Below, in pieces: positions 21,715 to 32,042 of a stretch of DNA of 64,000 nucleotides; the stretch's first letter is position 1; each line of letters starts with the position of its first letter. The DNA is taken from contig OW204001.1 of the NCBI GenBank assembly GCA_934047225.1, forward strand, positions 15,422,201 to 15,486,200. Reading direction: 5' to 3'. Both the position numbers and the translations under genes were made by a program. Under the pieces are notes generated by a model. The model searched no databases, was not told the origin of the DNA, and saw only the letters and a list, made by a program, of their open reading frames with translations. The stretch is from Ypsolopha sequella (Eukaryota; Arthropoda; Insecta; Lepidoptera; Ypsolophidae).

Positions 21715-22310
21715 TATGGTTTCCTCCGAAAGCGGTGGCGACATTTAGGGCCGTAAAAAGACGGCCGAAGACACGTGGAAAGTTTGAGACTGACGGCCAT
21801 CTTTTTACGGAAAAAAACAGACCACAAAGTAAGTGTCAACAGTAGCAAATGGACGACCTTGATTTAGCGTTACTTGTGTATTTGGAAGATGAGCAATCAT
21901 CAGAAGACGAAAATAATCGTACGGAGGAAAGTGATTTATACAAAGCTCGTATTAATGAAGGTGCTTATGAAATTTTAGAGCGTCGCTTTTATGCTTTACA
22001 TTTTACATATAATATATCAGGAACCCGCACAAAATCTATTAAGATTTCGTCTTCTTCGCTGCTCCAGTTGGCATTCATTTTACAATAAATAGTACACCGC
22101 TATTGAAAAAAATGTTCGCGATTCTTCAACACCGTAAAGAACGGCCGTCATGCAAATGGCGGCACCGCTAGTGACATTACGGTGTCAAACAACGCTCTCT
22201 AGGAAACCATCGCCATCTTGTCTTCATAGCCAACGTTTCAGTGACGTCGTTCAACGCTATATAGCGACCGCTAAATGTCGCCACCGCTTTTGGAGGAAAC
22301 CAGAGCTTAA
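21715..22310 (+). mobile_element. PIF/Harbinger-like element with ~32 bp TIRs
   Basis: TGGTTTCCTCCGAAAGCGGT, then GGCGACATTTAG, at the left is mirrored at the right (CTAAATGTCGCCACCGCTTT, then GGAGGAAACCA). TAA (left, 21708) and TTA (right, 22310) could be a 3-bp TWA duplication, but the outermost bases do not pair well. It encloses a short ORF. Confidence 0.6.
21849..22088 (+). pseudogene. Putative N-terminus of a Harbinger-type nuclease
   Basis: The ORF starts MDDLDLALLVYLEDEQSSED, an acidic N-terminus, then DLYKARINEGAYEILERRF. The pattern of a short acidic leader followed by a basic residue and R..GAY..L resembles the beginning of PIF/Harbinger nucleases. The following residues (HFTYNISGTRTKSIKISSSS) do not continue the expected DDE nuclease, so the protein is cut off by an internal deletion or frameshift. 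It lies inside 32 bp TIRs, which supports a transposon origin. A weak call: it could be an unrelated small ORF. Confidence 0.35.
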
Positions 22311-22326
22311 GGCAAAATAAGCAACT

Positions 22327-22469
22327 CGATATGTGTCGATACAAATATCAACGGAAACGACATTGAAATAATGTTCATTTCAGCGTGCCTTGAAAAGTGG
22401 TTGTTACAACAACCACTGCGTCTCCGGCGGCTAGCGCAAAATAGGAGAAAATAATACTTTTCACATGGA
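22327..22469 (+). repeat. Dispersed repeat D, copy 1 (inverted partner 59491-59642)
   Basis: CTCGATATGTGTC..TAC, ATATCAACGGAAAC.ACATTG, AAATAA.GTTCAT and AATAGGAGAAAAT.ATACTTT recur as reverse complement at 59491-59642. Confidence 0.7.
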
Positions 22470-22749
22470 AGCCATGAACGGAAAAAAAAAATTAAGTTAA
22501 ATTTTTTAGATCTAAAAATTTCCTATAATTTGGTGAAATCATAATTAAAATCGCTTTAGGCGTTTGGAAGGAGTAAGAGAATTCTTGTGTTAATTATGTG
22601 AAACTTTCGATGACTTTCGATTTTTTTGTCAAAACTTACAATAGAAAAACAGTTTATGAAACTTAAAATTTATTTTTGACTCTATAATGCCTATCATATA
22701 TTTTTATGAAAGTTTTTGGACCACCCGTGTGGGAGGAGTAAGCCTTCAA

Positions 22750-23920
22750 AGACAGGTCCAAATTGCAGTTGGCGTATCCATTCGCCTTAGGAAAGGAAAA
22801 TGAAACCGTTAGAGCAATATACACTTTTCCGAAGATAATCTTGCTTTATGACAGCACGTTATGACAGCGTAGTACGAACTGCCTTTGTGTGTGGGCGAAT
22901 GAACGCCGTACATAGTAGGTACAGTCTGAAACACCTCACGGCAGTTGTTAATTATGGCAGTTGTTTATTACTTCCGTGTAAAGGTGACGAATGTACAAAT
23001 AGGTAGGCGTGTCCGAGTGTACCAGCTTAATTAACTTTAATTTTCAGGTTGAATTTAAAAGACTAACGCGCTACCACATGGGTTTGTGGTTTTCTGTCGT
23101 TTATTATGTATTACGTTGTTATTGCTATAGATCGAGCTTCGATTTTTGCGAAATTAATTTCTTATCAATTTATCATAAATACATGTATTGTAATAAAGGA
23201 GTATAACTCGGTGTGTCTGTGCATTGAAGAAAAGTAATGAAACTATTTTTATATAAAGGGGTGACCAAAAAAGAGAATAGAATATAAATCAGCGATTATT
23301 AGAATTCTTAACTGTCTGTCTGTCTGTCTGTCTGTTTGTTTATTCGCAAACATGTCCGAAACTACAGAACGGATTTTCATGTAATTTTCACAGGTGGACA
23401 GAACTTAATTTGGGTAAGAATAGAGGCTTTGTTTAATTAAAATCAGGTATCGGAAAGAAAAGTTATCATCATTTAAATATATTTTTTGGAAGTTACTTGT
23501 CTACTATTAGAAGTTAGAAGTTACATACCAAATATTGTAATAAGTTTCTGGCGATAAAGACCTATATACATCACGAACGATTGTTTAAAAGAAAAAAAAA
23601 AAAAGAAAACTTTGGTTAGCATTATGTACTTAGCGTATAAAATTATAGTACATGAAAAAATCAACAGGTTTATTTGATTATTTCGTTTAAATGCGTCATC
23701 TATTTTGGTAAATAAAAAGTTTTATGGCGAAATTAGTTGCAACAATTCACATAGCTTAATTTTTTTTTTCGTAGAATATACGCTATTTTAGATCAGAGGT
23801 TTATATATTATGGCATATAATTCGATCATTATTCTTCCATGATTTTTTTAAAAATATTTCAAACATGACGTCGCTTGCGGCATTTTAGGCATTATACTGA
23901 TTGTTATGTGCGATTGCTTA
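22750..23920. other. No gene seen; (TGTC)n microsatellite at 23311-23338
   Basis: AT-rich DNA with a TGTCTGTCTGTC run followed by TTTATTCGCAAACATG, a context common around lepidopteran repeats. The 65-residue ORF at 23009 has no recognisable domain. Confidence 0.4.
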
Positions 23921-24110
23921 AAAAAAAGTGGTCTGTCTCGGTCTGTCTACTCATATCAGTCGGAAGCAAATTATTATATGTAGGTATTTATCTTGATAGC
24001 AAAGGACGCATTTCTAAACAGTCTTTTCTCAAGTGATGTCACACGAATTCAAATGGAAGTTGCAGCTTTAAAAATATTTATCATCATGAGGTTTTTTAGA
24101 CTACAAGTTC
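23921..24110 (-). repeat. Dispersed repeat C, copy 2
   Basis: Reverse complement of 20608-20825 with a few indels (see that entry). Together the two copies form an inverted pair spaced 3.1 kb apart. Confidence 0.75.
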
Positions 24111-25388
24111 TAAAATACGTTTGACCCGTATTCATTTTTTGATTTTATCTAAACAATAAAATCACATTTGGCTATATTTTTGTTAAAAAACCATTAAATT
24201 TACGTATTTTAGAGTTTTTTTTAATAAGATATTACTCAAATTTCACGATTTTTAGTTCCACATAAACATATATCTAAATAACGTCAATGGACTCAGCCTA
24301 AAATATTATAATAACTTTACACAACACAACTTTGTGATAGCGTTTGTATAGAGTTTTGCGCATGATAAAAATTTAAAAATTTCTTAAATATAAGTAATTT
24401 TTTGAATTTATCTATTATAAAGGTACGCTCAATGACCTACCCCTATGCCAAATTTCAATTTTCTAAGTCACCTGGTTAATTTAGGTTTTATGTGAGTGAT
24501 ACAGTCAATAAAAAAAAAAATGATAATTTTGAACGTGAATATCTCAAGCACTGAAGTTTATGTAATTTAAGACTCTAGGTACATGCGAGAACTTTAACAT
24601 GCACGCAAAATTGTAACTTCGTAGGCGCAAAAGCAAATGGGTAATGTGGGGGTGGAAAGTAACTAGAAATAGTTCAGGTAATATATTGTTTTTTTTTTTT
24701 GTTTAAGGTCCACAGACGGAGAACTTATAACGTTACGTACTTATAAAACAAATATATAAAATAGACACATTACAGTCTCCATAAAAAGTGGATTCAGCAT
24801 GTATTAACGAATTAAACTATACGTATGTACCTATGGCCAAAAATATAAAAAAGATATAAATAAGCTTAAGATTTTAAATAAAACAGTAGAAAGTTAAGTA
24901 AAAACTAAATTAAATAAATATAACACACGGGTGTGCGGCCTATTCTTTTTCGAACTCGGCCCTGGACACGCTGCCGCGTGTCTAGAACAAACCAACTTAC
25001 TAATTGCACTAATTTGTGCTTTGAATACGGAACTCTAAAAATATAAATGATGGGTACAAAATATAATCTAGCTCCTGAAAGACACAGCTTTTTCTGTCAT
25101 CAAATCCAATTTACTGACGAGTCAAGGAAATATACGCGGGTACACAAAGTAATAACAAAATCCCTATTCGTGGAAGTGTTTTATTGAAAAAATACCTGCG
25201 TATTTGTGTGTCGGTCTTGATCGACCGACCGTTATATTGGACTCTACCTACAATAGGGTAACGTATCTTATTTCCGACGTTGGACCGAATTTCATTTCCT
25301 TTAGCATGTTTTACTGACAGTTTATTTGTGCGGAACACGAATTTTCGAGGTTAATGTGTTCTGATTTTGGTTAATTTTTTGAAATCAT
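24111..25388. other. No gene seen
   Basis: A+T-rich, with homopolymer runs. 24940-25010 is a GC-richer patch (GAACTCGGCCCTGGACACGC), possibly a LINE 3' UTR remnant. The minus ORF 25338-25111 shows no known motif. Confidence 0.35.
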
Positions 25389-25690
25389 CTACCTGATTTA
25401 TGGGGAGATGGTGGGGGTGAAGGGGAGGGAAAGGGGGGGGGGGAACGCCCGTGTGTAATTTTTTCTTGCCGGAAGTGCGCGTTTTTCTTACCTATTTTAA
25501 AAATCGTATGGAAATAACCTCAAAATGTAAGATTGTTACTGATTTATGGGGGGGAGGGAAGTGGGAGTGAGAAGCGGGGGGAGGGAGAGGAACCCCCTGT
25601 GCCACTTTTTATTGCCGGAGGCGCGTGGTTTTTACTTTGTATTTCAAAAATCGTATGAAAATAAGTTAAAAATATAAGACACATTGATTT
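25389..25690. repeat. G-rich tandem duplication
   Basis: Two ~150 bp units, each TGATTTATGGGG, a G-rich run, then ATTGCCGGA.GCGCG / TTGCCGGAAGTGCGCG and AAAATCGTATG.AAATAA. The first G-run includes a run of about 12 Gs, and the plus strand has several adjacent G-tracts of three or more. Confidence 0.75.
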
Positions 25691-25699
25691 TGTTTTCAC

Positions 25700-26110
25700 A
25701 GTAATTTAAATTGGGTTTGCAGAGTCGATCTTTGAACCATTTGAACCTACCAGCACAGATGTCGATTTTTGGACCATTTGAACCTATCAGTACAGAAGTT
25801 CATTTTAGGGTTCCGTTGTTAACTCATTTGGCATGAGTATACATACCTATTTATCACGTCAGTAAAGCGGTATAGTAAAATTTTGAAAAAGTTTTTTTTT
25901 TGCGGTACCTCCATAACGTGGGGATGATTTTTTTTCTCGTCTATCCTCTAGTGTGGGGTGTCTTTGGATAGGTAATTTAAAACTATTGGGGATGTGAGAA
26001 AACTATTTTTTCGATCCAGGGTTCCGTTTGCGAAATATTAAGCTTAATAATTTTTGTTAGTGTCCCCCTCCTGCCAGCGAAACGGTTGTATTTGGAGACG
26101 TGAAAAAAAT
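25700..26110. repeat. AGGGTTCCGTT-containing repeat fragments
   Basis: A 45 bp unit (TTTGAACCATTTGAACCTA.CAG.ACAGA) is tandemly duplicated at 25730-25800. AGGGTTCCGTT occurs at 25806 and 26019. The same signature ends the elements at 28893 and 62098, so this is probably decayed DNA of that family. Confidence 0.45.
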
Positions 26111-26227
26111 CACGGCAGTAGTATACATAACAAAATTAAAAGGAAAACTATCACAGCTAAGTAGGCTTTACAAGTTAACGAGTACAGATCGAGCCAAACT
26201 TTTCGTCCCGTCTAAACTCGGGGCGAT

Positions 26228-26327
26228 TCGTATAGGTAATATGGTTTTGTTAAATAACTATTGAGTGTTTTGTTTCGATTAATTAGGAAAAGGCGGGTTT
26301 TTGCACAATCCGGCTGCGAAACCGCTC
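26228..26327. mobile_element. Half copy of the 40501-40835 MITE
   Basis: AACTATTGAGTG, TTAATTAGGAAAAGGCGGG, AATCCGGCTGCGAAACCGCTC match the right half and TIR of the MITE at 40501-40835. The left half is missing. Confidence 0.75.
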
Positions 26328-26337
26328 GTCATCGTCA

Positions 26338-26502
26338 GTGTAAGGCGTTAGGCGGGCGTTGCGTTGTCCCACGATCAAACTGAACGCAGCCTATTGACAG
26401 TTACCGGTTTACAACACTAGGTGTAAGGCGTTAGGCGGGCGTTGCGTTGTCCCACGATCAAACTGAACGCAGCCTATTGACAGTTACCGGTTTACAACAC
26501 TA
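26338..26502. repeat. Exact 83-bp tandem duplication
   Basis: Copies start at 26338 and 26421 (GTGTAAGGCGTTAGGCGGGC). They are identical over 82 bases (TTGCGTTGTCCCACGATCAA through TTTACAACACTA). ACGATCAAACTGAA.G.AGCC has a weak echo at 30908. Confidence 0.95.
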
Positions 26503-26570
26503 ACGACCAAGTTTGAGAAAAAAAAAACATGGCGGGTTGTGAAAAATATATTTGTAGTTTAGATCGTGAA

Positions 26571-27012
26571 TCGAATTAGTTGATTAATCAAATTTCCCGC
26601 CTACAAGTGCTCGACTCGAAACGAATATTATTTTGTATTTAACATTTTGAGGTAAGCTAAAATAGGGCTTTCTCGTATTTTTTCTAAAATTTGTCACAAT
26701 ATGAGCAACGTGACTTTCAATATAATAAGTTCATTTAACTTATTTGAATTTTTTAATTACATTTTTATTTAACTCCTTGTCCCATATACCTACTATAAAC
26801 TCAAGAAATTGATACTTGTCGTTGTTGGTTCTTGATGGAACATTTGTAACATATTATAAATAAAACAAATTCTTGGTACCTGTTCCACTTTTTATATATT
26901 CTACACTAGCGACCGGTTTCGTTATAATAACATCGTCAGGCTTTTCCAACTAAATTTCCAAATAAACTCGTCCAGGGACGGCTCACTTACTTGATGTCAG
27001 CAGTAATGTATT
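26571..27012 (+). repeat. Dispersed repeat B, copy 2
   Basis: Second copy of the repeat at 19777-20070, broken by about 150 bp of extra sequence at 26800-26955 (AAGAAATTGATACTTGTCG to CAGGCTTTTCC). Confidence 0.65.
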
Positions 27013-27151
27013 ATTTATTAATTAGACAATAAAAATTATAGTAAAATTAGAAAAAGAATAATACGACACCTATTTCCATATTGTTGTTCCAAGGACCTCG
27101 TAATCACATTTGGTTTCACTTTGAATTTAACGACTCTTTATAAGATGACTT

Positions 27152-27430
27152 GATTGCTACAGCCAGATTCCTACTAGAGACTGGGCAAGGTTCAATTACC
27201 TTTTTGTTAAAATCTGATTTACCCTAGACTTGTTCCACCCTAACTCCTATTCAATTAGAATTTATATTACTCCAATACAAATATTACTCCTATTCAATAA
27301 GAAGAATTCAATGAGAAGCGAACATTTATTTTTTCAAATTAGTGCCCGATTAAAAAGGGAAATTGAACCTCGTTACTAATCACTAATCGAGTCTCCAGTA
27401 TGACTTTGGCTGCATCAATCAAAGTGGTTT
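27152..27430. mobile_element. Inverted-repeat MITE
   Basis: GATTGCTACAGCCAGATTCC, then TACTAGAGACT at the left; right end GAGTCTCCAGTATGACTTTG, then GCTGCATCAATC. Inner arms continue with AGGTTCAATT and complement. The ends match the outer inverted repeat at 60787-61483. Confidence 0.65.
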
Positions 27431-27659
27431 TATTGTAAAAATCGAATGCCAATATTCATCATGTACATACTTTAAATACAAACGAAACGTTTGAACGCGT
27501 AAAATCATAAACTCTATGAAAAGTTATCGGAAAACAAATAACCAAATAAAACGCAAAAAGATTGACCTAGTTTTTCATGAAAACTGAAACTGAGTTTCAA
27601 ACTTTAATCCTTTTAGGTGATTTAAAATAACTAAGGATTGCTTTATGTTATGTGTAATA

Positions 27660-27690
27660 CTAGCTTTTGCCCACGGCTTTGCCCGCGTTG
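27660..27690 (-). mobile_element. Helitron 3' terminus (antisense)
   Basis: CTAGCTTTTGCCCACGGCTT, then TGCCCGCG, is the reverse complement of a Helitron 3' end (hairpin, AAAAG, CTAG). The element would extend to the right; its 5' end was not found. Confidence 0.6.
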
Positions 27691-28510
27691 CATTCGTTTT
27701 TGTGTATTCTATCAAATCAGTCAATATTTTTGGAACTAATAATTTTATTGTAGATACGTATTTGACGTAATTCTTTGGTTTGGTTTCTGGTTCTCCCTCA
27801 TCAACATTATTTTATATGTCTATTGTCTTAACAAAATTTCAAAATTGATATCGTTTTTGGCAGAGCAAAAGGTCAAGTCACGTATCTGCTGACTACCACA
27901 ATTTTCTCGGTCTCTGATATTAATTTCTGGCCAAGTGGCTTCGGCAAGCTGCGTTTCCGACAAATATTCTAGTGTTTGGTCTAATCCCAGTGTTTTTTGT
28001 TTCACTGGAAATGCAAATCATTGATTTCAATCAGACCTTTTGACATCGTGTTCGAAGGGGGTATATCGTCAAAATAGATACATTTTGAAGTTATTTATCT
28101 GCTGTTCAAAAGATATCTGAAGTTAAATAAATTAGTGTAACAATTTTGGGACCTTCTTCTAGATTTTGAACTATCAAAAACGCGATTGGACAAATTTCAC
28201 TCGACAGAAATAATTATTGAAATGAGGTCTAAATTTACACTTTTTTGATATTCTGACAAGATATACAGACTTGAAAAAATATTTATTTAGATGGGTTTTA
28301 ACAATACCTAAATTACTGGTTATGGAAATTTTCATAGCAATTTAATTTAATTTTGTATTAATTTAAAACCGACTTTTTGTCAATTTTCCCCATTCAGTCC
28401 CTCTCGCACTGCGGGTCATTCCGCCTGGAGTAACAGGGACCTTTGCACGGACGATATATCACCTTAACCGCAAAGTAAATTGAAGAACAATAAAATTGAA
28501 ACAATCGTCA

Positions 28511-28824
28511 CGTCGATTCGGCGTAACACGATTTAACTTATTTGACATTGGTGTCGATTCGGCGCAACACAGCATAACAAATTTGACAGGACTAACCTTA
28601 TTTTGAGCGTTCTGTCTTTGTCTTTTCGATACAGAAAGAAAAAGACAGAACACTCAAATTAAGTTTAGTCCTGTCAAATAAGTTAAGTCGTGTTGCGCCG
28701 AATCGACACAATTACTAACCTTATTTTAAGCTGTCCTGTCTTTGTCTTTTCAAAACAGATAAAAAAAGACAGAACGCTTAAATTAAGTCCTGTCAAGTTA
28801 AATCGTGTAACAACGAATCGACAA
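28511..28824. mobile_element. MITE interrupted by a second copy of the same family
   Basis: The outer copy starts CGTCGATTCGGCGTAACACG (28511) and ends CGTGTAACAACGAATCGAC (28824). It is split by a complete copy, 28551-28709, with its own ends GTGTCGATTCGGCGCAACAC and complement. The outer sequence resumes at ACTAACCTTATTTTAAG. ATT on both sides of the insert may be a 3-bp target duplication. A third, solo copy is at 57178-57336. ORFs here are palindrome artefacts. Confidence 0.75.
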
Positions 28825-28855
28825 CAGTATCTAAATTTATTTCTACACAAACCAG

Positions 28856-29330
28856 GAAAATCGACCAAGTGCGAGTCGGGCCTTTTTCTTGTAGGGTTCC
28901 GTACATATGATCAATTATTTTGAATTAGATATTTATTTAATTTTACGTTATGCTCTAATTCTGTCAGACATAAGAACTGCAAAATTAAGTTGGTTGGGTA
29001 CTTATTTGGGGACGTACCCCTAAAATTACATTATAAATCGGCGTTTTTAGTACTTTTTGTTAAAATAAAGCATATATACAGAAATATACAGATATACAAA
29101 TATACATATATAACATAATATACAGAAATTTCAAATTCATAGCTGCTTTGGCCTTTGAAATAGACCCCGTAACAAAAATGGTCTAAAAATGGCAAATTTG
29201 ATAGCCCCCCATTTGTATATTTTTAAGAAAAAAAAAAACAATATTTATATTTATACTCTACTTCATGAGTTCTAGACAATGAAACCCCACATGCTAGGGG
29301 TACAAAAAAAATTTTTTTACGTCTCCATAT
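28856..29330 (+). repeat. GACCAAGTGCGAGTCGG-type lepidopteran repeat
   Basis: GACCAAGTGCGAGTCGG, then AGGGTTCCGTACAT, is a widespread start of a repeat family in moth and butterfly DNA. The interior is AT-rich with a TATACA microsatellite (29080-29120). CCGTAACAAAAATGGTCTAA (29168-29187) also links to 53265-53370. Confidence 0.55.
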
Positions 29331-29384
29331 TCATGTATGAATGATAAATTAAAAATAGTTAAATTACATTTTAAATTCAACATT

Positions 29385-29800
29385 CGCAGTTGACCGTACC
29401 TATAGATGGCTTAACTGCTGGTAGAGCTGATGCTGGGCTCGACTGTGGAGGTACCACCATCTTACTTGGAGACCCCCTCGAAGTAATTCGGGGGAGAGTA
29501 AGAGGACAGCTCACAGGCAAAAAACCAGGAGGCCCACCATGCCTGGGACCGATGGATGGCGGTATATCCATCCCTAGTAGCCGGGCCTTATTACATGGAA
29601 CAGACTGGCAGCGGCGTCACTGGTGCGAGGGTTCCGGCACCGCGTTCACCAACCCGCCTACCCAGCGTGTGTTAGTATGGGCAATTCTTCCAGGATGACC
29701 GCCGGGAGTGGCAAAATCCTGGAAAGGCAGTGGACGAACAAGGCTGATGGACGATAGATGGCTATCTTCTCTATGTCCATACCCAATGACATATTTGTCA
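29385..29800 (+). other. GC-rich unidentified segment, probably a transposon fragment
   Basis: A sharply bounded GC-rich block in AT-rich DNA. The plus frame 29390-29698 (102 residues: GGTTILLGDPLEVIRGRVRG, GKKPGGPPCLGPMDGGISIP) and a shorter minus frame are both open, as GC-rich DNA often allows. No domain was recognised. The composition and sudden edges suggest a 5' UTR or gag-proximal part of a non-LTR element, but nothing proves it. Confidence 0.4.
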
Positions 29801-29942
29801 TATTAAAAGCAAACGAAAATCAGGCTGTTAAAAGTGACCGTACAAAATCATATAATCCAATTGGTATGCCGAAGTTCCAGCCTAATGGAATTAATTTATT
29901 ATTAGGCTTAATTCCAGTCTAATGGTAATTCAATTGCTTATA

Positions 29943-30550
29943 CAGTGTGTCCCTCGTACAAGTGCACATCCGAAAAGGGGTGAAACTAGACCTTATTTTA
30001 TCGACAAAATATGTTTTTTTTTTTAGAAAATCTTTGTTTTATCAATTTACGTTTAAATTTTTTTTTTGCCTACCATGGAGACTATGTACCTATAAAGTAT
30101 GTCATAACTTTTGATCTATCGCGAGTAATGCAATGAAATAAAACTGTTATAATCCTTGAGAATAGACGTTGCATACCAAATCAAAAACAAAACATAATCT
30201 ACCTTTACCATAAAAATAATATAATAGATATTTTTTTTAATTTTTCCGCCTTATTTTTCAGTAATAGTAAATTTTTTCAAAATAATGTCCCCGTCTCACT
30301 ATACTTTTATTCCTATTTATCATTGCCTATTCCATTATCTTTCTAAAAAAAAAAAATACAACGCTCTATCAGGAATACAATATTTTCTACGAGCGGTTAA
30401 CCAAAGGCACTGCGCTCGCCTCCTATACAAAGATACCTAGGTGGAGTATTTTTTCAAGATTAAAAAAAAAAAAAAATCTTTGTTTTGGTCTATATATTTA
30501 GATCTAGTTTCACCCACTTTCGGATGTGCACTTGTACGAGGGACACACTG
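29943..30550. mobile_element. Tc1/mariner-like non-autonomous element
   Basis: Begins CAGTGTGTCCCTCGTACAAG and ends with its complement (ACGAGGGACACACTG). TIRs extend ~48 bp (GTGCACATCCGAAA, GGGTGAAACTAGA) and the element is flanked by TA on both sides. It is 608 bp with an AT-rich interior and no transposase frame. Confidence 0.85.
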
Positions 30551-30559
30551 TATACCCCT

Positions 30560-31540
30560 TTTGTGTGCTATACGTTTATATTTAAATTTTTTCGACCACC
30601 ACTTCATAAAAATACCGTTAGGGCTTAAAAGGATCAGGCAAATTGACTCTTACAACAGTAAAAAAGCCATATAGTAAAGTAATTACGGACCACGAAATAA
30701 CCGCAAAGCTTTCCATAAAAAAGAGTTATCAAACATCGTATTGTTATTTATAATGACAGTAATAATATTTTTCATTTACAAAACAGTTTAGTTCTGTCTT
30801 TCGAACTTATAGGTATTATACGAGGTACCTAAAAAGTTTGATTGCTCAACGATGATATCTCTTTTGCAAGTGTTGAGTTTTTATTTGCTATCCTGTGTCA
30901 GTGATGAGCGAGCGATCAAACTGAATGTAGCCCTGAAATATCGACTTTAGCCGCATCACTATTTAAATTTTTCTATGTATGGCAACACTCCATCTGTCAA
31001 TGTTGTCTCACGGATGATGGTTTCGAATTTACATACCATGGAATTTACATTGTTTTTGATACTCTCTCAGTTAGAATATATAATCAGGTATGATTCGGTT
31101 GTATTCTCTCAACAAAAAAAAAAATGGAACAATACATGTCGCGGTAGAACCGATTTAATATTAGAAATATTTGTTGATGTCTTATCAAAACACATGAATT
31201 TAACATTATTATTATATCTTTTATATAAAATCGAAAAGCTAGAAAGGGACAAAATTTACGGGAAAGGGTGAGATGACGCTTTAGACACCTTTGTGTGCGC
31301 GTGTCACTCATGCAAACGCCAAAATCGCGAAAAAAGTTATGCAATTCGATTCCTTGGATTGTGAAAATGATGAACGGCATAAACAATATGGGTTTGGATA
31401 AGAGATCGCTTAATAATTAAATAATAAAATAATGAAATCAAAATGTTTCGCGTTTCAGAAACGTCAGATCTGTACGGCACGTCTAAATGGCCGTTCATAC
31501 TGTTTTGGGTTTGCAAAAACGTAATATCATGCAATTGTTT
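30560..31540. other. No gene seen
   Basis: AT-rich. Overlapping short ORFs on both strands at 30975-31386 have no recognisable motif and no shared frame with a known transposon. Confidence 0.4.
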
Positions 31541-31587
31541 AATAGTTATTATATTTTCAAAGCGGGCGGAGCCACGGGCACATCTAG
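31541..31587 (+). mobile_element. Helitron 3' terminus
   Basis: AAAGCGGGCGGAGCCACGGG, CACAT, CTAG (31584-31587) then T: hairpin plus CTAG, as in Helitron ends. Upstream limits are unknown. Confidence 0.5.
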
Positions 31588-31619
31588 TCATATATATCTC
31601 CTTATGATGGATAAATCAA

Positions 31620-31813
31620 ATTTAACGGCTCTGGATACAGTTCTTTTTAGCCAATCATAATTTATAGTTCATAAGATTGTATTTATTTTATTTCCTCGCA
31701 TTGAAAAACGTACTATGATACACGGGCGTAAAAGCAATAAATTACTCGGTTACGTTTAAAACACGAGCGTAGCTCGTAATTTATTCCTTTTCGCCCTTGT
31801 AGCATAAACTACT
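31620..31813 (-). repeat. Dispersed repeat A, copy 2, cut by the DIRS insertion
   Basis: Reverse complement of 9722-9922. Homology ends at CATAAACTACTAT, exactly at the left edge of the DIRS element. The rest of the repeat is not found on the right side. Confidence 0.75.
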
Positions 31814-31835
31814 ATTATACTCGTGCTTCGTCCTC

Positions 31836-31972
31836 GAGATTAGATATAAGTACACATGTAGTATCACACATCGTGTGGCCATTCCTGCACTATAGTTGAA
31901 AGAAAAAAACAATCTACCTACATTTTTTTTTTCGTCTGTAGGTAGTTACTGTCCCGACCGCCGATCATCATT
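31836..31972 (+). repeat. DIRS left inverted terminal repeat
   Basis: 137 bp from GAGATTAGATATAAGTACAC to CGCCGATCATCATT. By eye it is identical to the reverse complement of 36841-36977, including the ten-base T run. Confidence 0.95.
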
Positions 31973-32042
31973 CACATTTTAGTGCTCGGCTGTTCCGCAC
32001 GTTTTTTAAGTCCCGGGTATTTGAAACCGTAAAGATTGTGAA

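Noticed and set aside
28459..28923. ORFs on both strands
   Set aside because: They lie across palindromic MITE arms and are not supported by any domain.
31084..31386. 100-residue minus ORF and overlapping plus ORF
   Set aside because: Low-complexity, AT-rich, no motif; each is the shadow of the other.
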